NCBI GenBank assembly: GCA_021742025.1
Contig: JAIOWT010000024.1
Location: forward strand, 1-11,349
Source of the DNA: Candidatus Nanopelagicales bacterium
GTDB taxonomy: Bacteria; Actinomycetota; Actinomycetes; S36-B12; UBA5976
Reading direction: 5' to 3'
Length of the DNA: 11,349 bases
Part shown: one piece after another, positions 1-6,492 of the stretch
Numbering within the stretch: position 1 is the first letter of the stretch
How the letters are laid out: each line of letters begins with the position of its first letter
Program-made: the position numbers and the translations under genes
Notes under the pieces: generated by a model
The model's database searches: none
What the model saw: only the letters and a program-made list of their open reading frames with translations
What the model was told of the DNA's origin: nothing

Positions 1-270
1 ACGCCAGAGATTAAGGCAGCATTAAAATTTCAAATCGCTAGGGTTCGCCAACTTGAAGAATCTTCGCGAGCTGGGATTGCAATGCTTGGAGAATCGGCGC
101 AACCATGCATCGAAACTGCCCGGATTCTTTATTGTGGGATTGTCGATGCAGTTGAAGCCATCGACTACGAAGTATTTTCCAAGCGGGCTACTGTATCGCT
201 AGCTCGAAGGTTGCGAGTCGCAGTTCCCGCTTACTGGCAAGCACGCAAACTTTGGAAGCGTGCTATTTAG
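1..270 (+). CDS. crtB: Phytoene synthase CrtB, C-terminal fragment (5' end outside window)
   Basis: The reading frame is open from base 1 and ends at TAG 268-270, giving the last 89 residues of a protein that starts upstream of the window. The sequence carries the usual tail of squalene/phytoene synthases: a helix with regularly spaced Arg/Leu/Glu, then 'ARILYCGIVDAVEAIDYEVFSKRA' in pattern (short hydrophobic helix, acidic turn, VFxxRA) and a basic end (KLWKRAI). The aspartate-rich catalytic motifs would lie upstream and cannot be seen. The enzyme joins two geranylgeranyl diphosphates to make phytoene, the first committed carotenoid step. Its stop codon overlaps the end of the convergent crtYd gene by 8 bp, and the nearby lycopene cyclase pair supports the assignment. 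The family call is firm; the full length is unknown. Confidence 0.88.
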   Translation, partial: TPEIKAALKFQIARVRQLEESSRAGIAMLGESAQPCIETARILYCGIVDAVEAIDYEVFSKRATVSLARRLRVAVPAYWQARKLWKRAI

Positions 271-661
271 TTCCCAGTAGTCGTTCAACGCTTTTTCTTG
301 GTGGACCAGACTTTGGTTCTCGTTGCACGCCGATTCGGCCAAGCCAAACCCAAATAATCAAAGTCAGCACTACTAAACAAAATCCAAAAAGCAGATCTTC
401 TATCGGAGCAAACACTAGGCGTCCATCTCCAATAAATGGCGGCGGCGAATCTTTTGGAGTGCTTGACCCGATGATCGCATTTCCGTCGTACTCAACAATT
501 CCAAATCCAGTCAAAATCCCATTTGTTACTAACTGGAAGAAAATTACGATCGAGTATGAAACCCAAAAAACTCTACGTCGCAGAAGCTTTGTCTTAAAAA
601 CATATAAGTCCAGCAATACAACGATCAACACACCAGCAAATGCCAGTTCGGTATACGTCAT
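263..661 (-). CDS. crtYd: Lycopene cyclase subunit CrtYd (heterodimeric, membrane)
   Basis: A 132-residue hydrophobic protein with about three membrane helices (roughly residues 6-22, 32-50 and 86-108) and a basic C-terminus (REPKSGPPRKS). It has the carotenoid-cyclase domain signature: a polar stretch after helix 2 (TNGILTGFGIVEYDG) and an acidic PxE(D/E)xLF motif at residues 86-92 (PIEDLLF) at the start of helix 3. In this family two half-size subunits form one cyclase that closes the ends of lycopene to give beta- or epsilon-rings; ring type cannot be read from sequence here. Its ATG overlaps the crtYc stop as ATGA (4 bp), so translational coupling is likely. It is convergent with crtB, overlapping it by 8 bp. 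The c/d assignment follows the usual gene order, with c upstream of d. Confidence 0.85.
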   Translation of the reverse strand: MTYTELAFAGVLIVVLLDLYVFKTKLLRRRVFWVSYSIVIFFQLVTNGILTGFGIVEYDGNAIIGSSTPKDSPPPFIGDGRLVFAPIEDLLFGFCLVVLTLIIWVWLGRIGVQREPKSGPPRKSVERLLGTK

Positions 662-993
662 TTCGTATCCTCATCCCCTGCTGCCCAATCCCGCGCACTT
701 CGCACTGCCTCGAACGACAAAATGGCGCAGATCGGAATCACGATAAAGAACAGAATTTCATCGAGCGGAATGTTTGCAATTGTGGTGACACCAGTTACGT
801 AGCGTGAATCAAAGGTCCAGTGTCCTTGTGCAATCGCATAGGCATCCCAGATCGCAAAAACAATAAGTACCGGAAGAATCGTTAGGAGCAATCTAATTGT
901 TCGTCGATAGACCTTGGTTCTCAGGAAAAATTCCAACCATGCGGTGCCTGCAAGGCAGCCCAAGAGCACGCTGACATATGCAAACTTCGACAT
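658..993 (-). CDS. crtYc: Lycopene cyclase subunit CrtYc (heterodimeric, membrane)
   Basis: A 111-residue protein with about three membrane helices (residues 4-24, 33-53 and 75-95). It has the family pattern W-D...GHWTFD at 49-62, with the following YVTG reaching residue 68, and an acidic PxDE motif at 76-79 (PLDEILFF). It should pair with CrtYd to form the lycopene cyclase in the membrane. The ATG at 993-991 is preceded by a purine-rich stretch (GAAAGAGAG) that could serve as a weak ribosome-binding site. It is the first gene of a two-gene operon and diverges from the kinase gene across an 81-bp gap. In a light-exposed freshwater actinobacterium the product, beta-carotene or a related compound, could feed retinal or antenna carotenoid synthesis, but no rhodopsin gene is in view. 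Confidence 0.85.
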   Translation of the reverse strand: MSKFAYVSVLLGCLAGTAWLEFFLRTKVYRRTIRLLLTILPVLIVFAIWDAYAIAQGHWTFDSRYVTGVTTIANIPLDEILFFIVIPICAILSFEAVRSARDWAAGDEDTK

Positions 994-1011
994 CGCGCTC
1001 TCTTTCGGTCA

Positions 1012-1023
1012 AATCTAAATCTA
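1012..1023 (-). promoter_or_regulatory. Candidate -10 region of crtYc-crtYd (tandem TAGATT)
   Basis: Reading the minus strand, two back-to-back TAGATT hexamers (1023-1018 and 1017-1012) fit the actinobacterial TAnnnT -10 pattern. A start about 7 nt downstream would leave a leader of roughly 12-18 nt containing GAAAGAGAG before the crtYc ATG. No convincing -35 is visible. Confidence 0.35.
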
Positions 1024-1062
1024 CCCTGTCGTGGCGCGCAGACGAGTTTTCGTGTCGGCATC

Positions 1063-1068
1063 TAGAAT
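1063..1068 (+). promoter_or_regulatory. -10 box of pknL; predicted leaderless start
   Basis: TAGAAT sits exactly 6 nt before the GTG start of the kinase gene. Transcription would begin at or next to the G of GTG, so no ribosome-binding site is expected and none is seen. The same hexamer and spacing recur before the phosphofructokinase gene. An 18-nt-spaced CAGACG at 1039-1044 is a weak -35 candidate. Confidence 0.6.
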
Positions 1069-1074
1069 GAAGCA

Positions 1075-2970
1075 GTGAGCGATTCGCCAAACCTAGACCC
1101 GCTACTTGGGAAAGTTTTGGAAGAGCGCTATAGCGTCGATGAGCTAATTGCCCGTGGTGGTATGGCCACCGTATATCGCGGAACCGATCTTCGCCTCGGC
1201 AGAACTGTCGCCCTAAAAGTTCTCGGTGGGGTGCTGGTCAACGATCCAGATTTTGTGGAGCGCTTTACCCAAGAAGCCAGAGCTACCGCTGCACTAACCC
1301 ATCCGAATGTGGTTGCAGTTCATGACCAGGGAATCAGTGCTGGATACCCGTTCCTCGTTATGGAATTTGTTCAAGGACGCACTATCCGCGAAGTTATGGC
1401 GCAATCTGGTCCATTTACCAGCGCGCACGCCTTAGAGATCATAAGTTCGGTTCTCTCTGGTTTAAGTTCCGCGCATGATGCAGGATTCGTTCATCGAGAC
1501 ATAAAGCCTGAAAATGTGTTGATAACCAACGATGGTCATATCAAGGTGACAGATTTTGGATTAGCGCGAGTCATCAGCGATACCCCGGTAAGCGATTCCA
1601 CAGGTGCGGTACTGCTTGGCACAATGGCTTACTTGTCCCCTGAGCAAGTTCAGCAACTTGCAGTTGACCAGAGATCAGATGTCTACTCGTGTGGCATCTT
1701 GCTTTACGAAATGGTTACGGGCCTAGTCCCATTTACCGGCGGATCACCACTTGAAGTGGCCTATCAACATGTAAACAGCGAAGTTTCGGCGCCAAGTGTT
1801 ATCCAGCCAGATGTGCCGCCAGCAGTTGATCATTTAGTACTGGCTGCGACTAGAAAGTCTCCACTCGAACGGATTCAAAGTGCCCGGGAGTTTCGCGAAG
1901 CAGTGATTAGGGCAATCTCGGCAGTACCTCGCGCTGAGGCATTAACTACTGCCCTATCGCTGCAAAGCACTCAAGTGATACCGACTCCGGTGCGGGGTGA
2001 GAATCGTGTTGCGCATAACCCCACTCCTCCTCAGCAGCGCAGTTCAAGTAGCGGTGGCAGCGTAAGCAACAGCGTTGCCGTGCCTAGGAGTCGACGTCGT
2101 GGAATTGTGCCAGTGCTGTTAATTCTGGCTCTTGTAATTGGTGGTGGCGCTTGGTATCAGTTCGCTGGCAATTACGAAGTTGTTCCACCAGTGACAGCGC
2201 TGACAGTGGAAGAAGCAGCAGTAATTGTGGCTCCGCTGGGGCTTGGCGTTGAAGAGGTTCAAGAATTTTCAGAAGACATTCCAGTTGGATCTATCATTCG
2301 TACCGAACCTGTAAGCGGGGAGAAAGCTCGCAAAGGATCCTCGGTCAAATTATTTGTATCGAAAGGTCAAGAACGTTATTTGATTCCTTCGGATCTATCT
2401 GGACAAGACCCAAGTGCTGCAACTTCGGCACTTGAGGCGTTGACTTTAACTGTTTCGGGAACCAGAGAAGTTTTTGATGAATTGATACCTACTGGAATTG
2501 TTGTCGGCACTAACCCAGTTGGTGGCACCTCAGTTAAACGCGAGACTCCAGTAACTCTCTTGGTGTCCAAAGGACCAGCGCCGGTCGCAGTGCCTCCCAT
2601 CGTTGGGACCCTTATTACGGACGCGACCACAACTTTGACTGCACTTGGCCTGACTACAGAAACAATTCAGGAGAATTTCGATGACAGCGTTGCTGGGACG
2701 ATTCTTTCGACGGATCCATTACCTGGAACCTTGGTGCCCAAAGAAACGGTCATAAAGGTAACCCTCAGCAAGGGCCCAGTTCTGGTTGATGTCCCCAATG
2801 TGGTTGGCATGGATGCTGCAACCGCAACTGCGACTCTGCAAGCAGCTGGATTCCAAGTAAAGGCAGTAAATAAGTTATCTGTCGCGATTTTGAACAAGGT
2901 CTATTCGCAGAAGCCTGCTGCTGGATCCCAGGCGCCTAAAGGCTCTGTTATTACGATTGAAATTGTGTGA
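1075..2970 (+). CDS. pknL: PASTA-domain Ser/Thr protein kinase, PknL type
   Basis: A 631-residue receptor kinase. The cytoplasmic kinase domain (about 18-280) has a glycine loop ARGGMATVY (26-34), ATP-binding Lys48, helix-C Glu67, HRDIKPEN with catalytic Asp142, DFG with Asp160, and GTMAYLSPEQ. A Ser/Pro/Gln-rich linker ending in basic PRSRRR leads to one membrane helix (about 343-363). Four extracellular PASTA repeats follow (about 368-432, 433-500, 501-568 and 569-631), most ending in a 'VSKG/LSKG' strand. PASTA repeats in this family bind cell-wall precursors or muropeptides, so it probably senses the envelope. I call it PknL rather than PknB because it lies next to class II DAHP synthase, as in Mycobacterium and Corynebacterium, and no pbpA/rodA genes are near. 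The mycobacterial PknL, from memory, lacks PASTA repeats while the corynebacterial one has them. The GTG start gives a good kinase N-terminus and a leaderless promoter. Confidence 0.9.
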   Translation: MSDSPNLDPLLGKVLEERYSVDELIARGGMATVYRGTDLRLGRTVALKVLGGVLVNDPDFVERFTQEARATAALTHPNVVAVHDQGISAGYPFLVMEFVQGRTIREVMAQSGPFTSAHALEIISSVLSGLSSAHDAGFVHRDIKPENVLITNDGHIKVTDFGLARVISDTPVSDSTGAVLLGTMAYLSPEQVQQLAVDQRSDVYSCGILLYEMVTGLVPFTGGSPLEVAYQHVNSEVSAPSVIQPDVPPAVDHLVLAATRKSPLERIQSAREFREAVIRAISAVPRAEALTTALSLQSTQVIPTPVRGENRVAHNPTPPQQRSSSSGGSVSNSVAVPRSRRRGIVPVLLILALVIGGGAWYQFAGNYEVVPPVTALTVEEAAVIVAPLGLGVEEVQEFSEDIPVGSIIRTEPVSGEKARKGSSVKLFVSKGQERYLIPSDLSGQDPSAATSALEALTLTVSGTREVFDELIPTGIVVGTNPVGGTSVKRETPVTLLVSKGPAPVAVPPIVGTLITDATTTLTALGLTTETIQENFDDSVAGTILSTDPLPGTLVPKETVIKVTLSKGPVLVDVPNVVGMDAATATATLQAAGFQVKAVNKLSVAILNKVYSQKPAAGSQAPKGSVITIEIV

Positions 2971-2985
2971 CGAAAACTAGTTTCG
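2971..2985. other. Small palindrome at the pknL/aroG convergent junction
   Basis: Only 6 bases separate the two stop codons. Bases 2971-2985 can fold as CGAAA-loop-TTTCG, and the core AAACTAGTTT (2974-2983) is a perfect palindrome that contains the aroG stop (CTA on plus). It could act as a minimal two-way terminator, but the stem is short and there is no T-run. Confidence 0.3.
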
Positions 2986-4305
2986 CGCCCGAAGCATGTC
3001 TGCTACTTGAAACGCTAGATCAAGACTTTGGATCCTATTAAGTCGAGGATCGCACGCAGTTTCATATCTGAATGGCAAGTCAGTTTCACTTACGCCGCCA
3101 ATGCCACCTAAGCACTCAGTAACATCATCGCCAGTTAGTTCAATATGAATTCCACCCGGATGAGTCCCTGAAGCCTTATGCACTTCGAAGAAGCCACGTA
3201 CTTCGTCAATCACGTCATCCAGTAAGCGAGTCTTGTGACCGGAGGCTGCTTCTTTGGTATTTCCGTGCATTGGATCGCATACCCACAACACAGGATGATC
3301 AGTCTTTTGCACGGCAGCAACAAGCTTTGGCAACACTTCTCTGATGTTGCCGGCGCCCATTCGAGTAATGAACATTAGTCGGCCTGGAATCTTTTCCGGA
3401 TTCAACTTTTCAAGAAGTCCCAAAATATCGGCTTCTGTTGTCTTAGGGCCGATCTTTACTCCAATTGGGTTCTTGATTTTAGATACAAAGTCAATGTGTG
3501 CCCCATCAAGTTCGCGAGTTCTTTCACCCACCCAAACAAAATGACCTGACACGTCATAGAGATTTCCAGTTCTGGAATCAATGCGGGTTAATGGCTTTTC
3601 GTAATCAAGTAGCAGTGCTTCATGGCTGGCGTAAAAGTCCGCACGCTTGAACTCTTCAGGATCTGCGCCACATGCAGTCATGAATGAGAGCGCACGATCA
3701 ATCTCTTCAGCCATTTCTTCATAGCGCTTTCCTGGAGCTGATTCACTCACAAAATCTTGATTCCAGGAATGAACTTGGCGTAGATCTGCGTATCCACCTT
3801 GGGTAAATGCGCGCACTAAATTCAAAGTAGCCGCACTCGCGTGGTAGGTCTGCACTAGTCGCATTGGGTCTGGCTGGCGCGATTCTTGCGTGAACTCTAA
3901 ACCGTTAACTGCATCGCCACGGTAGGACGGCAAACTTACGCCATCAATAACTTCCTCGGAAGAACTTCTTGGCTTGCCATATTGACCTGCGATCCGGCCG
4001 ATCTTTACTACTGGCATCGAAGCGCCATAAGTTAAAACAATTGCCATCTGAAGTACGGTTTTCAACCGGGCCCGGATTGAGTCTGCGGTATTTGCAGCAA
4101 ACGTCTCGGCGCAATCGCCACCCATCAAAACAAAAGCGTCACCATTTGCTGCCGCAGCAAGCTTGGATTTGAGTTCATCACACTCGCCAGCAAAAACCAG
4201 TGGTGGCAATCCAGCCAAAATTTCTTGGGCCTGCGTTAACGCTGCAGCAGATGGCCATACGGGTTGCTGGGCTGCTGGCAGATTGGGCCAAGAAATCTCA
4301 CTCAC
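2977..4305 (-). CDS. aroG: Class II 3-deoxy-D-arabino-heptulosonate-7-phosphate synthase
   Basis: A 442-residue cytosolic enzyme that condenses phosphoenolpyruvate and erythrose 4-phosphate, the first step of the shikimate pathway. Class II hallmarks are present: MGGDCAETF (Cys65 is the expected metal ligand), ARIAGQYGKPRS-type PEP-binding segment, GERTRELDGAH, CDPMHGNT (metal His), GGIHIELTG (metal Glu) and YETACDPRLN (metal Asp). It starts close to the conserved LPAAQQPVWP block, so it has the shorter N-terminus I recall for Streptomyces enzymes rather than the longer mycobacterial one that forms part of the aromatic amino acid sites; feedback control may differ. The start is GTG at 4305-4303. 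An overlapping ATG at 4307-4305 is out of frame. It ends 6 bp from pknL and diverges from the phosphofructokinase gene. Confidence 0.95.
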   Translation of the reverse strand: MSEISWPNLPAAQQPVWPSAAALTQAQEILAGLPPLVFAGECDELKSKLAAAANGDAFVLMGGDCAETFAANTADSIRARLKTVLQMAIVLTYGASMPVVKIGRIAGQYGKPRSSSEEVIDGVSLPSYRGDAVNGLEFTQESRQPDPMRLVQTYHASAATLNLVRAFTQGGYADLRQVHSWNQDFVSESAPGKRYEEMAEEIDRALSFMTACGADPEEFKRADFYASHEALLLDYEKPLTRIDSRTGNLYDVSGHFVWVGERTRELDGAHIDFVSKIKNPIGVKIGPKTTEADILGLLEKLNPEKIPGRLMFITRMGAGNIREVLPKLVAAVQKTDHPVLWVCDPMHGNTKEAASGHKTRLLDDVIDEVRGFFEVHKASGTHPGGIHIELTGDDVTECLGGIGGVSETDLPFRYETACDPRLNRIQSLDLAFQVADMLRARN

Positions 4306-4312
4306 ATCCCCT

Positions 4313-4318
4313 AGATTA
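4313..4318 (-). promoter_or_regulatory. -10 box of aroG; probably leaderless
   Basis: On the minus strand TAATCT lies 7 nt before the GTG start of the DAHP synthase gene, matching TAnnnT. The intervening AGGGGAT resembles a Shine-Dalgarno but is only about 2 nt from GTG, too close to work well. No clear -35 is seen. Confidence 0.5.
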
Positions 4319-4376
4319 GTGGCGATTATCGTGGTTCACTAAATCTGCAAATCCCATTTAGCAACCTGCCCGCGAC

Positions 4377-4382
4377 TAGAAT
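4377..4382 (+). promoter_or_regulatory. -10 box of pfp; predicted leaderless start
   Basis: TAGAAT is 6 nt before the ATG of the phosphofructokinase gene, the same hexamer and spacing as at pknL. There is no Shine-Dalgarno between. No -35 match is obvious at 16-18 nt spacing. Confidence 0.6.
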
Positions 4383-4388
4383 TGCGTT

Positions 4389-5609
4389 ATGCCGATCAAA
4401 AAAGTCGCACTACTCACCGCAGGTGGCCTCGCGCCGTGTTTATCTTCTGCAGTTGGTGCACTTATTGAGGAATATTCACGAGTTGCGCCCGAGGTAGAAA
4501 TAATTGCCTATCGCAATGGCTACCGCGGCTTACTTCTTGGAGATTCGATAACTATTACCCCGGCAATTCGCAGCCAAGCCCACCTTTTACAGGCATTTGG
4601 CGGCAGCCCAATTGGTAACTCAAGAGTCAAACTCACCAATGTTGAGGACTGCGTTAAGCGTGGCTTAGTGGCTTCCGGCCAGGACCCACAGCAAGTTGCA
4701 GCTGATCAATTGATCGCTGACGGGGTGGATGTGCTGCACACCATCGGTGGAGACGACACAAACACCGCCGCTGCTGACCTTGCAACTTTCTTAGCAAAGA
4801 ACAACTACGGACTTGGCGTCGTTGGGTTACCAAAAACTATTGACAACGATGTTTACCCAATTGCTCAATCGCTTGGTGCCCATACCGCTGCTGATGAGGG
4901 CGCCCATCATTTCAGCAACATAGTTTCCGAACATAGCTCGAACCCCAAGATGTTAATTGTTCATGAAGTTATGGGTAGACATTGTGGCTGGCTGACCGCC
5001 GCAACTGCTGTCGCCTACCGCAATTTGCTTGATGAGATGAATTGGATCCCAGAACTTGGTGTGGCCCGACAAAATCGTGAAGTACACGCCGTCTACGTTC
5101 CAGAATTAGAAATCGACCTAGAGGCAGAAGCTCATCGTTTAAGTACGGTTATGCAAGATGTTGGAAATGTAAATATTTTTCTGTCTGAAGGTGCTGGCGT
5201 TGATTCCATAGTTGCGGAAATGAAAAATCGTGGTGAAGAAATTCCCGTGGATCCTTTTGGCCATGTGAAGATCGACAAGATTAATCCTGGTGCCTGGTTT
5301 GCTGATCAGTTCGCTCCTATGATCGGCGCTGAAAAAGTCTTAGTTCAAAAGAGTGGCTACTACTCACGTTCAGCTCCGGCAAACGCAAAAGACAGAAAAC
5401 TTATCAAAGAGTGTGCTGTTGTTGCAGTGCAGTCTGCGCTTGCTGGAATTAGTGGGTTAGTTGGTCAGGACGAAGACAGTGACAATGTGATTCGGGCTTG
5501 CGAATTCGAGCGAGTAGCTGGTGCCAAGCCATTTAATACCGAAACTTCATGGTTTAACGACTTGTTGCGTGACATCGCGCAACCAAAAGGTTTAACTTCC
5601 AAACATTAA
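4389..5609 (+). CDS. pfp: Pyrophosphate-dependent 6-phosphofructokinase
   Basis: A 406-residue PFK-family enzyme that interconverts fructose 6-phosphate and fructose 1,6-bisphosphate in the cytosol. Phosphate-donor residues indicate PPi rather than ATP: GGDDTN at 120-125 (ATP enzymes usually have GGDGS) and PKTIDND at 148-154 with Lys149 (ATP enzymes usually have Gly there). Asp152 is the expected catalytic base, and MGRHCGW at 195-201 is the substrate-binding segment. PPi enzymes work reversibly and can serve glycolysis and gluconeogenesis while saving ATP. Length and motifs such as LTAGGLAPCLSSAVG and GGSPIGNSRVKLTN resemble the roughly 400-residue type I recall from Rhizobiales more than the shorter (about 340-residue) actinobacterial PFKs. 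This makes old lateral transfer possible; base composition does not stand out. It diverges from aroG and converges on the acyltransferase gene. Confidence 0.93.
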   Translation: MPIKKVALLTAGGLAPCLSSAVGALIEEYSRVAPEVEIIAYRNGYRGLLLGDSITITPAIRSQAHLLQAFGGSPIGNSRVKLTNVEDCVKRGLVASGQDPQQVAADQLIADGVDVLHTIGGDDTNTAAADLATFLAKNNYGLGVVGLPKTIDNDVYPIAQSLGAHTAADEGAHHFSNIVSEHSSNPKMLIVHEVMGRHCGWLTAATAVAYRNLLDEMNWIPELGVARQNREVHAVYVPELEIDLEAEAHRLSTVMQDVGNVNIFLSEGAGVDSIVAEMKNRGEEIPVDPFGHVKIDKINPGAWFADQFAPMIGAEKVLVQKSGYYSRSAPANAKDRKLIKECAVVAVQSALAGISGLVGQDEDSDNVIRACEFERVAGAKPFNTETSWFNDLLRDIAQPKGLTSKH

Positions 5610-5617
5610 GAGTTAAA
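5591..5617 (+). terminator. Weak hairpin at the end of pfp
   Basis: TTTAACT (5591-5597) pairs with AGTTAAA (5611-5617) around a 13-nt loop that includes the stop codon, followed soon by CTTTTAA. The stem is 7 bp and AT-rich, so intrinsic termination would be inefficient. This is a guess based on position. Confidence 0.2.
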
Positions 5618-5624
5618 TGACTTT

Positions 5625-5675
5625 TAATCTGCAGTTCTAATCTGCAGTTCTAATCTGCAGTTCTAATCTGCAGTG
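5625..5675. repeat. 13-bp tandem repeat, about 3.8 copies
   Basis: The unit TAATCTGCAGTTC occurs perfectly at 5625-5637, 5638-5650 and 5651-5663. An 11-base partial copy follows at 5664-5674 (TAATCTGCAGT, then G breaks the match). Each copy holds the palindrome CTGCAG, so four palindromes recur every 13 bp. The partial copy lies within the 3' end of plsC, and the plsC stop (CTA 5663-5665 on plus) spans a repeat boundary. The array probably grew by slippage outward from the gene end. Confidence 0.95.
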
Positions 5676-6358
5676 CGCTTTGAACGCGATGCATACTTAT
5701 CAACATATTCTTGTCCAGATAAGTCCATGATTCGATACATGATTTCGTCAGTTAGGGAACGTAAAACGAAACGATCGTCTTCCATGCCGTAGTAGCGAGA
5801 GAAATCAAGTGGCTCACCAATTCGAATTCCAACTTCAACACCAAAGTTCGGTCGCGACTTTCCAATCGGTTGAACCATTTCAGTGTTGATCATTGCAACC
5901 GGAATAACTGATACTTGAGCTTCAAGTGCCATGCGTGCCACACCAGTCTTACCTCGGTAAAGCCGTCCATCAGAAGATCGCGTACCTTCTGGATAGATTC
6001 CGAGAAGGTGGCCTTCGTTAAGTAGTCGCACTCCTGTGCTTATCGCAGCCGTGCCTGCGTTGCCGCCAGTTCGATCCACGGGCACCTGACCGGCCCCTCG
6101 GAAAAACGCAGCCGTGGCTTTGCCCCTAATACCAGGCCCTTCGAAGTATTCACTCTTCGCTAAAAATGTGATTTTTCGCGGAACTGCAATCGGTAAAAAG
6201 ATTGAATCAGAAAACGATAAGTGGTTACTCGCCAGAATTGCCGGGCCAGTCTCGGGAATGTTTTCAAGTCCCTCTACCCATGGGTGAAACGCCACTTCGA
6301 CTGCCGGGCCAATGGCAACCTTCTTGAGAAACTTATAAAAGCTATCGCGTTCAGACAC
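5663..6358 (-). CDS. plsC: PlsC-type 1-acylglycerol-3-phosphate acyltransferase
   Basis: Predicted 231 residues. It has the four acyltransferase blocks: NHLSFSD (His46 and Asp51, the HX4D catalytic pair), FFRGAGQVPVDR (85-96), YPEGTRS (122-128) and VIPVAM. Members transfer an acyl chain to lysophosphatidic acid or related lysolipids at the inner membrane during phospholipid synthesis; the exact acceptor cannot be read here. The likely mycobacterial counterpart by position is Rv2182c. I chose GTG 6358-6356. A longer frame from TTG 6394 would add 12 residues, but that TTG coincides with a -35-like TTGCTG and a TAnnnT box lies 7 nt before the GTG. The 3' end runs into the 13-bp repeat, so the last residues and stop depend on the array boundary. 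It diverges from fadD across 134 bp. Confidence 0.88.
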   Translation of the reverse strand: MSERDSFYKFLKKVAIGPAVEVAFHPWVEGLENIPETGPAILASNHLSFSDSIFLPIAVPRKITFLAKSEYFEGPGIRGKATAAFFRGAGQVPVDRTGGNAGTAAISTGVRLLNEGHLLGIYPEGTRSSDGRLYRGKTGVARMALEAQVSVIPVAMINTEMVQPIGKSRPNFGVEVGIRIGEPLDFSRYYGMEDDRFVLRSLTDEIMYRIMDLSGQEYVDKYASRSKRTAD

Positions 6359-6365
6359 AACCCTT

Positions 6366-6394
6366 ACGGTAGCCAACGAAGGCCCTATCAGCAA
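6366..6394 (-). promoter_or_regulatory. Promoter of plsC (TTGCTG-17-TACCGT), probably leaderless
   Basis: On the minus strand, TTGCTG (6394-6389) and TACCGT (6371-6366) are separated by 17 nt, and the -10 lies 7 nt before GTG 6358. The -35 overlaps the alternative TTG start codon, which argues against the longer protein. Confidence 0.45.
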
Positions 6395-6479
6395 TTACTG
6401 ACCTGGCAATGCGACACATTTATGGTTTTCACAACCAGATTTTGAATTCCTGGGTTACCCTCTCTTAAGGCTTTTTATC

Positions 6480-6485
6480 GAGAGG
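6480..6485 (+). promoter_or_regulatory. Ribosome-binding site that fixes the TTG start of fadD
   Basis: GAGAGG ends 7 nt before TTG 6493. It supports this rare start codon over the in-frame GTG at 6511, which has no such site. Unlike its neighbours, fadD therefore seems to have a 5' leader. Its promoter is not clear; TACCCT at 6456-6461 fits TAnnnT but has no -35. Confidence 0.6.
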
Positions 6486-6492
6486 TGCCAAG

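Noticed and set aside
252..746. A 164-codon plus-strand frame across the cyclase genes
   Set aside because: It is antisense to crtYd and crtYc, which have clear family motifs, coupling and membrane helices. The predicted protein is low in structure, rich in Ser/Pro/Thr, and matches nothing I recognise.
893..1090. A 65-codon minus-strand frame covering the crtYc-pknL promoter region
   Set aside because: It overlaps crtYc in another frame and the divergent promoters, with no recognisable domain or ribosome-binding site.
1075..2970. Calling the kinase PknB because of its PASTA repeats
   Set aside because: PknB normally sits with pbpA, rodA and the FHA genes. This one sits beside class II DAHP synthase, in the pknL position.
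4303..4307. ATG at 4307-4305 as the aroG start
   Set aside because: It is out of frame with the enzyme. The in-frame start is the overlapping GTG at 4305-4303.
5625..5675. CRISPR array
   Set aside because: The units are 13 bp and directly abutting, with no spacers and no cas genes. It is a simple tandem repeat.
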